A stretch of 45,121 nt of DNA from Syntrophaceae bacterium (lineage in GTDB: Bacteria; Desulfobacterota; Syntrophia; Syntrophales; Smithellaceae), in assembly GCA_025355345.1 (NCBI GenBank), contig JANXZU010000105.1, positions 1 through 45,121 on the forward strand. The letters are read 5' to 3'. The position numbers were made by a program, and so were the translations under genes. Of this stretch, positions 14,954 to 22,027 are shown one piece after another; the stretch's first letter is position 1; every line of letters starts with the position of its first letter. Below the pieces are notes generated by a model. That model searched no databases, was not told the DNA's origin, and saw nothing but the letters and a program-made list of their open reading frames with translations.

Positions 14954-16693
14954 CTAAGGCAGTATTGCTACATCTTTCATCTTCAATTGTATATCGGACG
15001 CGCCATTCCAATGGTTGATCTGCGGTGTAAAGACAACGTCAAGATTGGCTCCACTTAGAGTGCTCAACTGGTTAGCCATGTTAAACCAGATGGAATCACA
15101 AGCCATTCCATTACTGGTAAGACGCATTTTCAGATGATTATTGCCGACAATTGTCGGTGAAGAAATCTTGATGTTGCGGGCGCAAAATACAGGCTCAGGA
15201 TTCTTGCTGCCAAAGGGAGCAAGCATATCGATTTGGCTGATCAAATTTAAATTAATATCATGAAGCTGACATTCCGAATCAATAATGGTTTGTGATATAT
15301 GTTCAGTAGATTGTCCTGTGTTTTGAATAATTTCATCTAAAAGACGGGCAAACTCATCGATATCTTCTTCTTTGATAGAAATTCCCGCGGCACGATAATG
15401 TCCCCCAAATGCAAGAAGCAGAGGGGCGCATTGCTGAAGGGCTTTATAAATATTAAAATCGGCAATACTTCTACCGGAACCCTTGCCCACGCCATTATTT
15501 AAACTTATGACAAAAGCCGGACGGCTGAAAAGATCAACCAGTCGGGAAGCCACGATACCGACAACGCCCGGGTGCCATTTATCGGAGGCAAAAACAAGCG
15601 CATGCCTTTTTTCAATATCAGGATTGTTGCTTATTTTTTCTAAAATCTCTTTTAATATATTCCTTTCCATTGACTGGCGGCGACGGTTAAAAACGTCCAG
15701 TTTTTCGGCAAGAGATCGCGCCTCATCCATGTTGTCCGTTAAAAGTAGTGCTACGGCATCCATTGCGGAAGCAATGCGTCCTGCTGCGTTTATGCGTGGG
15801 ATAAGGCCAAAAGAGGCTTTAAAGGAATCAATTACCTGACCATCAATGCCGCTGACTTCTTTTAGCGCCTTAATTCCCGGCCGCTTACCTTCTGTAATGA
15901 TCTCCAGTCCTATCTTGGCAAATATTCGATTTTCATCAACCAGAGGGGCGATATCGCCAATTGTGCCCAATGCGACAATATCCAGGTATTCTCTTAAATT
16001 TGGATAATTATCATCATTCCAAAAACCTTCTTTGCGTAAGCTGCCGCGTAAGGCAATAAGAAAATTGTAAGCGATGCCCACGCCGGCAAGTTCTTTAAAA
16101 GGGAATTGACAATCCTCACGATTTGGGTTGATGGAAGCCACAGCAGAGGGCAGATCACCTGATATTTCGTGATGATCTAAAACAATTGTATCAATTCCGA
16201 TAGAGTTGGCGTAAGCAATTTGTTCAATATCAGAAATACCGCAATCAACTGTGATAATCAGTTGAACATTTTCACTTTTGAACTTATCAATAATTGGATT
16301 TTTTAAACCGTATCCTTCCGTTATGCGATCTGGAATATAATAATTAATATGAGGTGTTATTTCTTTGATGAATTTATACAGAATAGCTACTGAGGTAATT
16401 CCGTCTGCGTCATAATCACCATAAATAACTATTTTTTCTTTGTTGTGAATCGCTGTAAGTAATCGAGTAATTCCTTTTTTCATATCCTGCATTAAAAAAG
16501 GGCTATGCAAATCATTGAGTGATGGATTGAAAAAACGATGAGCACCTTCAAGATCCGAAATATCCCTGTTGGCCAGAAGTTGGGATATGATAGGATGAAT
16601 GCCAAATTCTTTAATAAGAGAATTTTCAATATTTTTATTGCCGACTTCTTTTAATTGCCAATTAGTTGTCGGTAGCTGTTTGATATTTGCCAT
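14954..16693 (-). CDS. recJ: Single-stranded-DNA 5'-3' exonuclease RecJ
   Basis: RecJ degrades single-stranded DNA from the 5' end in recombination and mismatch repair. From ATG 16693 the 579-residue product has the DHH-family metal-binding motifs DYDADG (93-98) and LDHHEI (DHH 173-175), a DHHA1 domain with GKGSGRSI and FGGHYRAAG, and a C-terminal OB-like part ending LQLKMKDVAIL. A longer frame beginning with TTG 16750 is open, but that codon lies inside the spacer of a good promoter (16732-16760), and RecJ homologues begin near the chosen methionine. The length is normal. It is divergent from the DUF4911 gene. Confidence 0.93.
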   Translation of the reverse strand: MANIKQLPTTNWQLKEVGNKNIENSLIKEFGIHPIISQLLANRDISDLEGAHRFFNPSLNDLHSPFLMQDMKKGITRLLTAIHNKEKIVIYGDYDADGITSVAILYKFIKEITPHINYYIPDRITEGYGLKNPIIDKFKSENVQLIITVDCGISDIEQIAYANSIGIDTIVLDHHEISGDLPSAVASINPNREDCQFPFKELAGVGIAYNFLIALRGSLRKEGFWNDDNYPNLREYLDIVALGTIGDIAPLVDENRIFAKIGLEIITEGKRPGIKALKEVSGIDGQVIDSFKASFGLIPRINAAGRIASAMDAVALLLTDNMDEARSLAEKLDVFNRRRQSMERNILKEILEKISNNPDIEKRHALVFASDKWHPGVVGIVASRLVDLFSRPAFVISLNNGVGKGSGRSIADFNIYKALQQCAPLLLAFGGHYRAAGISIKEEDIDEFARLLDEIIQNTGQSTEHISQTIIDSECQLHDINLNLISQIDMLAPFGSKNPEPVFCARNIKISSPTIVGNNHLKMRLTSNGMACDSIWFNMANQLSTLSGANLDVVFTPQINHWNGASDIQLKMKDVAILP

Positions 16694-16731
16694 TATCTGT
16701 CTTATAATTCGCTTTCTTATATTTTTATATC

Positions 16732-16760
16732 TTAATACATTGTTTATCAATATGAGTCAA
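16732..16760 (-). promoter_or_regulatory. Sigma-70-type promoter for recJ
   Basis: On the minus strand TTGACT (16755-16760) and TATTAA (16732-16737) are spaced by 17 bases, giving a transcription start near 16725, about 30 bases before the recJ ATG. It rules out the TTG at 16750 as the usual translation start. Confidence 0.55.
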
Positions 16761-16912
16761 TCTCGCGATTATATGTCACACGTATTGAATGCGTTGTAAA
16801 TCGCGGGAGGTCGCGTTATAAATTGAGCCTACGGCTCTTATAGAATGTTGCACCCCTTATCCTTTGGTTCTTGAACTTTAAAAAAAATAGTGGTAAACGA
16901 AAAAAGTGAACA

Positions 16913-17137
16913 ATGACAAATAAATGGCTCAAAATAAAAACTAAAGATATTGTACTTTTCCAATTCATTATTGATGGATATGAGGGGTTAGCAACGGTTA
17001 CAACATTAGATAATAGGACAGCAATACTCCAGGTTGCGATAATGCCGGATTTTGTATCAGACGTGATGTGCATACTGGAAAGTTTAAAAAAACGGTTGCA
17101 GATAGAAGAAATCAATTGTCCATTATCACGGGTATGA
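16913..17137 (+). CDS. DUF4911-family small protein
   Basis: This 74-residue soluble protein has the pattern of DUF4911, a family known mainly from Deltaproteobacteria: a start with KIKTKDIVLFQFIIDGYEGL, a central TTLDNRTAILQV strand pair and a final ILESLKKR helix. No function is known for the family; a small alpha-beta regulatory or ligand-binding fold is plausible. There is only a weak ribosome site before ATG 16913. The last four residues and the TGA stop (17135-17137) are supplied by the left end of a dispersed repeat, so the original C-terminus has been replaced or trimmed. Confidence 0.7.
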   Translation: MTNKWLKIKTKDIVLFQFIIDGYEGLATVTTLDNRTAILQVAIMPDFVSDVMCILESLKKRLQIEEINCPLSRV

Positions 17138-17260
17138 ACCCCAAAGCAAGCTTTGGAAAAAGATTCCGCAGCAAGCTATTTTTTTTGACCATCCGCTGCG
17201 CGAGATTGTTCAACTTTCCAATTCCGGTAAGCGGAGCTTTCGGAATTGGAGTTTCACAAT
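17126..17260 (+). repeat. Dispersed hairpin repeat, copy 2 (long type)
   Basis: The copy starts TCACGGGTATGAACCCC and ends CGGAATTGGAGTTTCACAAT. In place of the simple CTTTGGGG arm it carries about 35 extra bases (GAAAAAGATTCCGCAGCAAGC and a T-rich tract), a variant shared with copy 4. The closing hairpin is CCAATTCCG/CGGAATTGG. Its first bases contain the DUF4911 stop codon, and it ends 20 bases before the next gene. Confidence 0.8.
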
Positions 17261-17280
17261 AAATCTTCGGAGAACTTTTT

Positions 17281-18081
17281 ATGCTAATGCTGACGCACAC
17301 TTATCTGTTGCAGAAAGTTTTACATAAAAAAGATATAAAAAATCAAGATTTGGACATTTATATTTATAATATAGCCCCGGATTTGCTTACAATTCATCCA
17401 GACATTAATTCCGATAAAACTCATAATATAAAAAGATTTTCTGAAATACCCGCCAAATATCCACAATCAGCATATGTTATGTTTCACTTGTTGGTTGATG
17501 ATCTGGCTCATTTCGGATCAATTTGTCTGGATTACCAGGAAGAATTCAATCCCGATTCACAAGGCTATTGTTATATCAAGGGAAAGCCACTGATCAATAC
17601 TATTTTAGACATACATAAAATAATACAAAATGAAATCTCATATGGTGATGCGGCATACCGCTCGCATTTAATTATCGAGATGATTTATGATCTTATTATT
17701 CTCAATGAAATTGAATCTCTGGAGACCATTTCTCTTCTGGCGGAGGCGATTAAATTTACAGTAAATAACAAATTGGAAGAATTTACATCTACAATCAGCT
17801 GGCTTTATAATCTGCCGGAAGGCGACATCAAGGCAGTAATGAAAGAGGCTTGTGTCTATCTAACAAAAGAGAGGATGCAAAGCATTATGAATATTGAAGG
17901 CCGAATTCGTCTATATTCAGATAAATTCGGCCTCAGAAGCAAAGATAAATTATTTTATGAAGGTATTAAAAATTTATTTATACAAGCAAAAAAATATTTG
18001 GAACAGGATAATAAGGAATTATTCCTTAACCAAACAGCCAAAACCATAAAAGATTATGGCTGGTTGCCGCCAATTAAGTAG
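17281..18081 (+). CDS. Hypothetical protein with a His/Asp-rich, phospholipase-C-like pattern
   Basis: The function is not firmly recognised. The 266-residue product has no signal peptide. It shows conserved-looking metal-ligand candidates: [11 protein letters not shown] near the start, [20 protein letters not shown] and [13 protein letters not shown] His/Asp spacing like this is seen in all-helical zinc-dependent phospholipase C/S1-P1-type and HD-like hydrolases, so a metal-dependent hydrolase is a reasonable guess. CGGAG 8 bases before ATG 17281 supports the start. Its stop overlaps the convergent rpmB stop by eight bases. It begins 20 bases after repeat copy 2. Confidence 0.65.
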   Translation: MLMLTHTYLLQKVLHKKDIKNQDLDIYIYNIAPDLLTIHPDINSDKTHNIKRFSEIPAKYPQSAYVMFHLLVDDLAHFGSICLDYQEEFNPDSQGYCYIKGKPLINTILDIHKIIQNEISYGDAAYRSHLIIEMIYDLIILNEIESLETISLLAEAIKFTVNNKLEEFTSTISWLYNLPEGDIKAVMKEACVYLTKERMQSIMNIEGRIRLYSDKFGLRSKDKLFYEGIKNLFIQAKKYLEQDNKELFLNQTAKTIKDYGWLPPIK

Positions 18082-18271
18082 CTTTTGTAACAAATCCCGA
18101 ACGAATACAACGCGTACAAGCTTTTACTCTCTTCATAGCACCGGTTTTTCCATCAACGCAGCGTAATTTCTGCAAATTTGGATACCAAGTTGTTTTTGTT
18201 TTATTATTAGCGTGACTTACGCTGTTACCAATCGACGGTTTCTTTCCACATACTTCACAAACACGAGACAT
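18074..18271 (-). CDS. rpmB: 50S ribosomal protein L28
   Basis: The 65-residue product opens [20 protein letters not shown], characteristic of bacterial L28, and has a second Cys pair in ACTRCIRSG, so it is the zinc-binding (C+) form. It belongs to the large ribosomal subunit. AGGAGG ends eight bases before ATG 18271, which is preferred over TTG 18277. The length is normal for L28. Confidence 0.95.
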   Translation of the reverse strand: MSRVCEVCGKKPSIGNSVSHANNKTKTTWYPNLQKLRCVDGKTGAMKRVKACTRCIRSGFVTKAT

Positions 18272-18394
18272 GAACAAATCCTCCTAAAAAATGTGAGTGG
18301 TTACTAAACTATAAGACAGGATTTTGCAAGCCTTTTTTCACATAAGACATTTTTTAAATGAAATGAACTGTAAGATTAGCAATCGGCAAAGAAT

Positions 18395-19861
18395 TCAATT
18401 CTGATTTAATGGTTGTTTTTCTATAACAAGCACTTTGGATGCGGCGTTCACACCGGAAATAATTTCACCTTCAAAACCGGCATCCGTCACTAAAGATGCG
18501 CCGGAAAGATAGATGTTCTTAAAACGGGTTTTATTATTCTTTGCAGCAAAACCGGAAAAAAAGGAGTTTCGTACCAGATATTTAGGATTAACTATCTGCC
18601 TGCACACATTGGAGATATTAATCGATTTATCAATATCGAATAGCTCAATATTTTCTTTCAAAAAAGGCAAGAAAAATTCCAAACGATCAATTATTGATTC
18701 TGATTGTGCCTTCAGGTTTTCTCTTGTCCACATTTCATCGTTGACCGGTAGAAAGACAGTCGCCGTCATGGGTATTTTATCGGCTGATGCTCCATCATTT
18801 TGTTGTGGAATATTCAACTGCAATATAATCAGATTGTTATTATCGTAGATATCTTTGTTGACATCCGTTACCACAGCAATGTGCTGCGCGGTCCTTTCCG
18901 GAAAACATTTCTTAGAAACGCCCAAATGAATGGTAAATGGGTAAAAAGCAATCTTAACCGGCCTAAACCAATCTGCTATATTAATTTTCTTGTTGGTTCC
19001 GGTTAATATTGATATCCCGTTCCACTTTGAGCTGACAATCATTTTTTTAGCTGTAATTTTATTAGTAACGCCATCTTTACTTGTAACATCAACAGTAATT
19101 AATCTGCCTTTATCAATTGCTGATATTTCGCATTGACTAATATATATGCCATCGGTTGATTCAATTTTTTTGATCAGAGAGTTAAAAATAATTTGTTTCC
19201 CTTGCTCAAAATAGAAAATTCCCCGCAATGGCGCGCTGTAAAGGAAACTGGAGTAAAAAGAATATTTATTATAAGCGCCGAAGGAAAGCAATGCGTGTTG
19301 AGCCTCCCACACTTTTTTAAATGAAGGATTGTTAAGCAGAATTCTTTTAAATTTTTTTGTTTTGAGTTTGTGTCCTATTAAAGTTGGTACTATTTTAAGG
19401 TAATTGCCAAAGTCCCTTATGCTATGGATTTGGACAAAAGGATGTTTGCACAACCATTGACTGAAAACTGCCGAATATTTCATTGTAGAATCGTAGAATT
19501 TATTTATTTCAATTTCTAATTCGGGAAACTCTCTTGTCATCTCTTTAACCAGAGATTCTTTATCACTGAAAAATTCCACCCGGTGCGTCGGTAATATTAC
19601 TTGATACGCGGGATTAAGCAAAAAACTGTCCCTTTCAATAGGCTCAATATCCAGTTCTGCTAAGAGAGCAAGAAGGGTTTGATTGGTTCCCATTCCGGTT
19701 ATTGGTGTAGGATCTATGTTAAAAACAAAATCGCCGTTAATGAATGTATCCCCCAGTCCGCTTTCCGCGATAAGAGCGGTACTCAGACCGTAATGAGCAG
19801 CAACGGCAGCGGAAACATGCGCTGAAAGATCATCGCCTATGACTATCAGATCGTAAATCAT
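18395..19861 (-). CDS. FAD-dependent oxidoreductase-like protein (CrtI/amine-oxidase fold), degenerate dinucleotide motif
   Basis: The 488-residue protein follows the layout of phytoene-desaturase/NAD(P)-binding Rossmann flavoproteins: an N-terminal beta-alpha-beta unit MIYDLIVIGDDLSAHVSAAV, a middle region with KMIVSSKWNG, and a C-terminal IYLSGASLVTDAGFEGEIIS resembling the FAD-contacting end of such enzymes. The usual GxGxxG is replaced by GDDLSA, so FAD binding may be weak or lost. The gene lies 33 bases upstream of the repeat copy at purN, with GAGGTAA before ATG 19861. The substrate is unknown; a carotenoid/isoprenoid redox or purely structural role cannot be separated. Confidence 0.65.
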   Translation of the reverse strand: MIYDLIVIGDDLSAHVSAAVAAHYGLSTALIAESGLGDTFINGDFVFNIDPTPITGMGTNQTLLALLAELDIEPIERDSFLLNPAYQVILPTHRVEFFSDKESLVKEMTREFPELEIEINKFYDSTMKYSAVFSQWLCKHPFVQIHSIRDFGNYLKIVPTLIGHKLKTKKFKRILLNNPSFKKVWEAQHALLSFGAYNKYSFYSSFLYSAPLRGIFYFEQGKQIIFNSLIKKIESTDGIYISQCEISAIDKGRLITVDVTSKDGVTNKITAKKMIVSSKWNGISILTGTNKKINIADWFRPVKIAFYPFTIHLGVSKKCFPERTAQHIAVVTDVNKDIYDNNNLIILQLNIPQQNDGASADKIPMTATVFLPVNDEMWTRENLKAQSESIIDRLEFFLPFLKENIELFDIDKSINISNVCRQIVNPKYLVRNSFFSGFAAKNNKTRFKNIYLSGASLVTDAGFEGEIISGVNAASKVLVIEKQPLNQN

Positions 19862-19900
19862 TTAATTTATTACCTCGTATGCAAGTCTAAATATTTTCAA

Positions 19901-20014
19901 TCACGGGTATGAACCCCAAAGCAAGCTTTGGGGTATCAAACCCTCCGCTTTGCGGGATTGTTCAACTTACCAATTCCGCTACGCTTTGCTTTCGGAATTG
20001 GAGTTTCACAATCA
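19901..20014. repeat. Dispersed hairpin repeat, copy 3 (short, best-preserved type)
   Basis: This is the cleanest copy. Stem 1 CCCCAAAGC/GCTTTGGGG (19914-19922 with 19925-19933) is a 9-bp perfect hairpin. Next is a small CCGC/GCGG hairpin near 19945. Stem 3 CCAATTCCG/CGGAATTGG (19970-19978 with 19993-20001) is 9 bp with a 14-base loop. The 5' end is TCACGGGTATGAA and the 3' end GAGTTTCACAATC. Read on the minus strand it encodes the last 24 residues of the purN frame. Confidence 0.85.
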
Positions 20015-20673
20015 CCAGCCAAAGGCGGGTTATGCAAAGCAGGAATTGAAGGTTTATTTGCAGACTTAATCCTAACCTTACGTCCATCTATTTGAATTTT
20101 TCCATCCGCATAAAATTGAATTGCCTGCGGGTAAATCCGATGTTCTTCTTTCAATATTCTGGCAGCAAGAGTTTCTTCAGTATCATCATCATGCACCGGT
20201 AAAACACTTTGAATGATAATCGCTCCTGTGTCAACTCCTTCATCAACAAAATGAACAGTACAGCCGGAGAATTTGACACCATATTCAAGGGCTTGTTTTT
20301 GAACGTGTGTTCCCGGAAAGGCGGGGAGCAGGGCAGGGTGAATATTAATAATTCTCTGAGGAAATGCCCGCAAAAAAGCGGGAGTGAGAATTCGCATAAA
20401 GCCTGCTAGCACAACTAATTGGACATGATTGTTTTTAAGAGCTTCGATTAATTCCAGATCAAAATCTTCTCTTGTTTTAAAATCTTCATGCTTTAACACG
20501 AGAACCGGCAGACAGTGCTTATTGGCCCTTGTAATTCCATAAGCGTCGGGATTGTTACTGATGACAATTTTAATTATGGCGTTGAGCGATCCTTTTTCAA
20601 TGTGATCGATAATAGATTGAAGATTGGAGCCACTCCCGGAAATCAAAACTCCCAATTTCAATGGATCAGCCAT
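19936..20673 (-). CDS. purN: Phosphoribosylglycinamide formyltransferase with a repeat-encoded tail
   Basis: PurN transfers a formyl group from 10-formyl-tetrahydrofolate to GAR in purine synthesis. The phosphate-binding SGSGSNLQSI (12-21), catalytic N110 and H112 in INIHPALLPAFPG, and D148 in HFVDEGVDTG correspond to E. coli N106, H108 and D144. The normal protein would end near residue 202 (DGRKVRI). The frame continues for about 43 residues, of which C222-V245 (CETPIPKAK and GIGKLNNPAKRR) are translated from repeat copy 3. An AGGGA ribosome site precedes ATG 20673. It follows purM by 17 bases and forms a purMN operon. The tail is probably tolerated rather than functional. Confidence 0.93.
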   Translation of the reverse strand: MADPLKLGVLISGSGSNLQSIIDHIEKGSLNAIIKIVISNNPDAYGITRANKHCLPVLVLKHEDFKTREDFDLELIEALKNNHVQLVVLAGFMRILTPAFLRAFPQRIINIHPALLPAFPGTHVQKQALEYGVKFSGCTVHFVDEGVDTGAIIIQSVLPVHDDDTEETLAARILKEEHRIYPQAIQFYADGKIQIDGRKVRIKSANKPSIPALHNPPLAGDCETPIPKAKRSGIGKLNNPAKRRV

Positions 20674-20690
20674 AAATTCCCTAATAGGTT

Positions 20691-21734
20691 TTAACTAAAA
20701 CAAACTAAGTCCTGGTTGCCTTCTCTTTTTTCAACTACGCCTATGGAGTAGGCCTTTTCGCCAAGTTTTGCTAAACGATCAAGCACTGCCCTGGTTTCAT
20801 TTTCTGCGACAACAATCATCATCCCAATGCCCATGTTAAAAACACGGAACATTTCTTTTTCATCGACCTGACCGATATCTTTTATGACCTTAAAAATAGG
20901 CGGGATGTCCCAACTGTTTCTGGAAATAATGCACCGGCACGACTTTGGAATTATCCGTGGAATATTGTCATAAAATCCGCCACCTGTGATGTGCACCAAT
21001 CCCTTGATATTAAAATCTTTAAAAAGATTCAAGAGAGATTTGACGTAAATTCGTGTCGGCTCAATAAGCTCCAAACCTATTGTTTGAGCAAGATCTGAAA
21101 CTTTTTCATCAACTTTCAGCTTCCCTTTTTCCAGAAGAACATTGCGGGCCAAAGAAAAACCGTTGCTGTGTAAACCGCTGGAAGCAAGTCCGATAATCCG
21201 GTCATTAATTCCTATTGTGGAGCCGTCAATGAGTTTATCCGCTTCCACCATGCCTACGCAAAATCCGGCCAGATCATATTCCCCTTGTTTGTAAAAACCG
21301 GGCATTTCGGCAGTTTCTCCGCCAATCAAAGTACACCCTGCCTGCTTGCACCCCTCAACAATACCTGAAACTATTTGCACACTTTTTTCGAGTTCAATAT
21401 TTCCCGTGGCTAAATAATCAAGGAAGAACAATGGCTCCGCGCCCTGAACGATAACATCATTAACTGACATGGCGACAAGGTCGATACCGATAGTATCATG
21501 CTTGTCCATCAATTGCGCAATTTTGAGTTTAGTACCCACACCATCGGTGGAAGAAACAAGAATGGGATTTTTAAGTTTTGCCGCATCCAGTCGAAAGAGA
21601 CCGCCAAAGCCGCCGATACCGGAAACAACCTCTTTACGCGCTGTCATTTTAATTAATGGTTTGATCCGTTCGACAAAATCATTGGCTTTATCAATATCCA
21701 CACCCGCATTTTTATATGTAGTTTCCGTTGACAT
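20691..21734 (-). CDS. purM: Phosphoribosylformylglycinamidine cyclo-ligase
   Basis: PurM closes the imidazole ring to AIR with ATP. The 347-residue protein shows GIGGFGGLFRLD near the N-terminus, the ATP-site SSTDGVGTKLKIA, GIDLVAMSVNDVIVQGAEPL, CTLIGGETAEMPG, SGLHSNGFSL and HITGGGFYDNIPR, all PurM hallmarks, with normal length. GGAG lies about five bases before ATG 21734. A TTGACT box 17 bases from a poor TAGATG (upstream on the minus strand near 21785-21815) may be its promoter. It leads the purM-purN pair. Confidence 0.96.
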   Translation of the reverse strand: MSTETTYKNAGVDIDKANDFVERIKPLIKMTARKEVVSGIGGFGGLFRLDAAKLKNPILVSSTDGVGTKLKIAQLMDKHDTIGIDLVAMSVNDVIVQGAEPLFFLDYLATGNIELEKSVQIVSGIVEGCKQAGCTLIGGETAEMPGFYKQGEYDLAGFCVGMVEADKLIDGSTIGINDRIIGLASSGLHSNGFSLARNVLLEKGKLKVDEKVSDLAQTIGLELIEPTRIYVKSLLNLFKDFNIKGLVHITGGGFYDNIPRIIPKSCRCIISRNSWDIPPIFKVIKDIGQVDEKEMFRVFNMGIGMMIVVAENETRAVLDRLAKLGEKAYSIGVVEKREGNQDLVCFS

Positions 21735-21863
21735 ATTACTCCGTAAGTTTACTTGTTAACAATAGATTAATTCGGTTTCATCTAACGTAAATCGATATTT
21801 AAGTCAATCATTCCTTGCGCAAATAAAATATTTTTGTTAACAAAATTTATTCAATTTATTCGC

Positions 21864-21983
21864 GAAACTCCAATTCCGAAAAGGAATTGGCAAGTTGAAC
21901 AATCCCGCAAAGCGTGTGGTATAAAACCCAACAACTTACTACGGAAACTGTTTTCAAGCCTTGCTTTGGGGTTTATACCCGTG
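21864..21983 (-). repeat. Dispersed hairpin repeat, copy 4 (long type, inverted)
   Basis: Read on the minus strand it begins CACGGGTATAAACCCCAAAG and ends CCAATTCCTTTTCGGAATTG then GAGTTTC. It carries the same kind of internal extension as copy 2 (AAACAGTTTCCGTAGTAAGT), with several substitutions. It occupies the upstream region of recG and opens a 38-codon in-frame extension that is probably not translated. Confidence 0.8.
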
Positions 21984-22027
21984 GTAGAAATAATAAGGTT
22001 TGGAAACTTTTTAATCTGGTGAATTAT

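Noticed and set aside
17068..17262. A 64-codon frame across the DUF4911 end and repeat copy 2
   Set aside because: Mostly repeat sequence in an arbitrary frame and without a ribosome site.
21914..22027. A 38-residue N-terminal extension of RecG
   Set aside because: It is translated repeat copy 4, does not resemble RecG and has no ribosome site; ATG 22028 is preferred.
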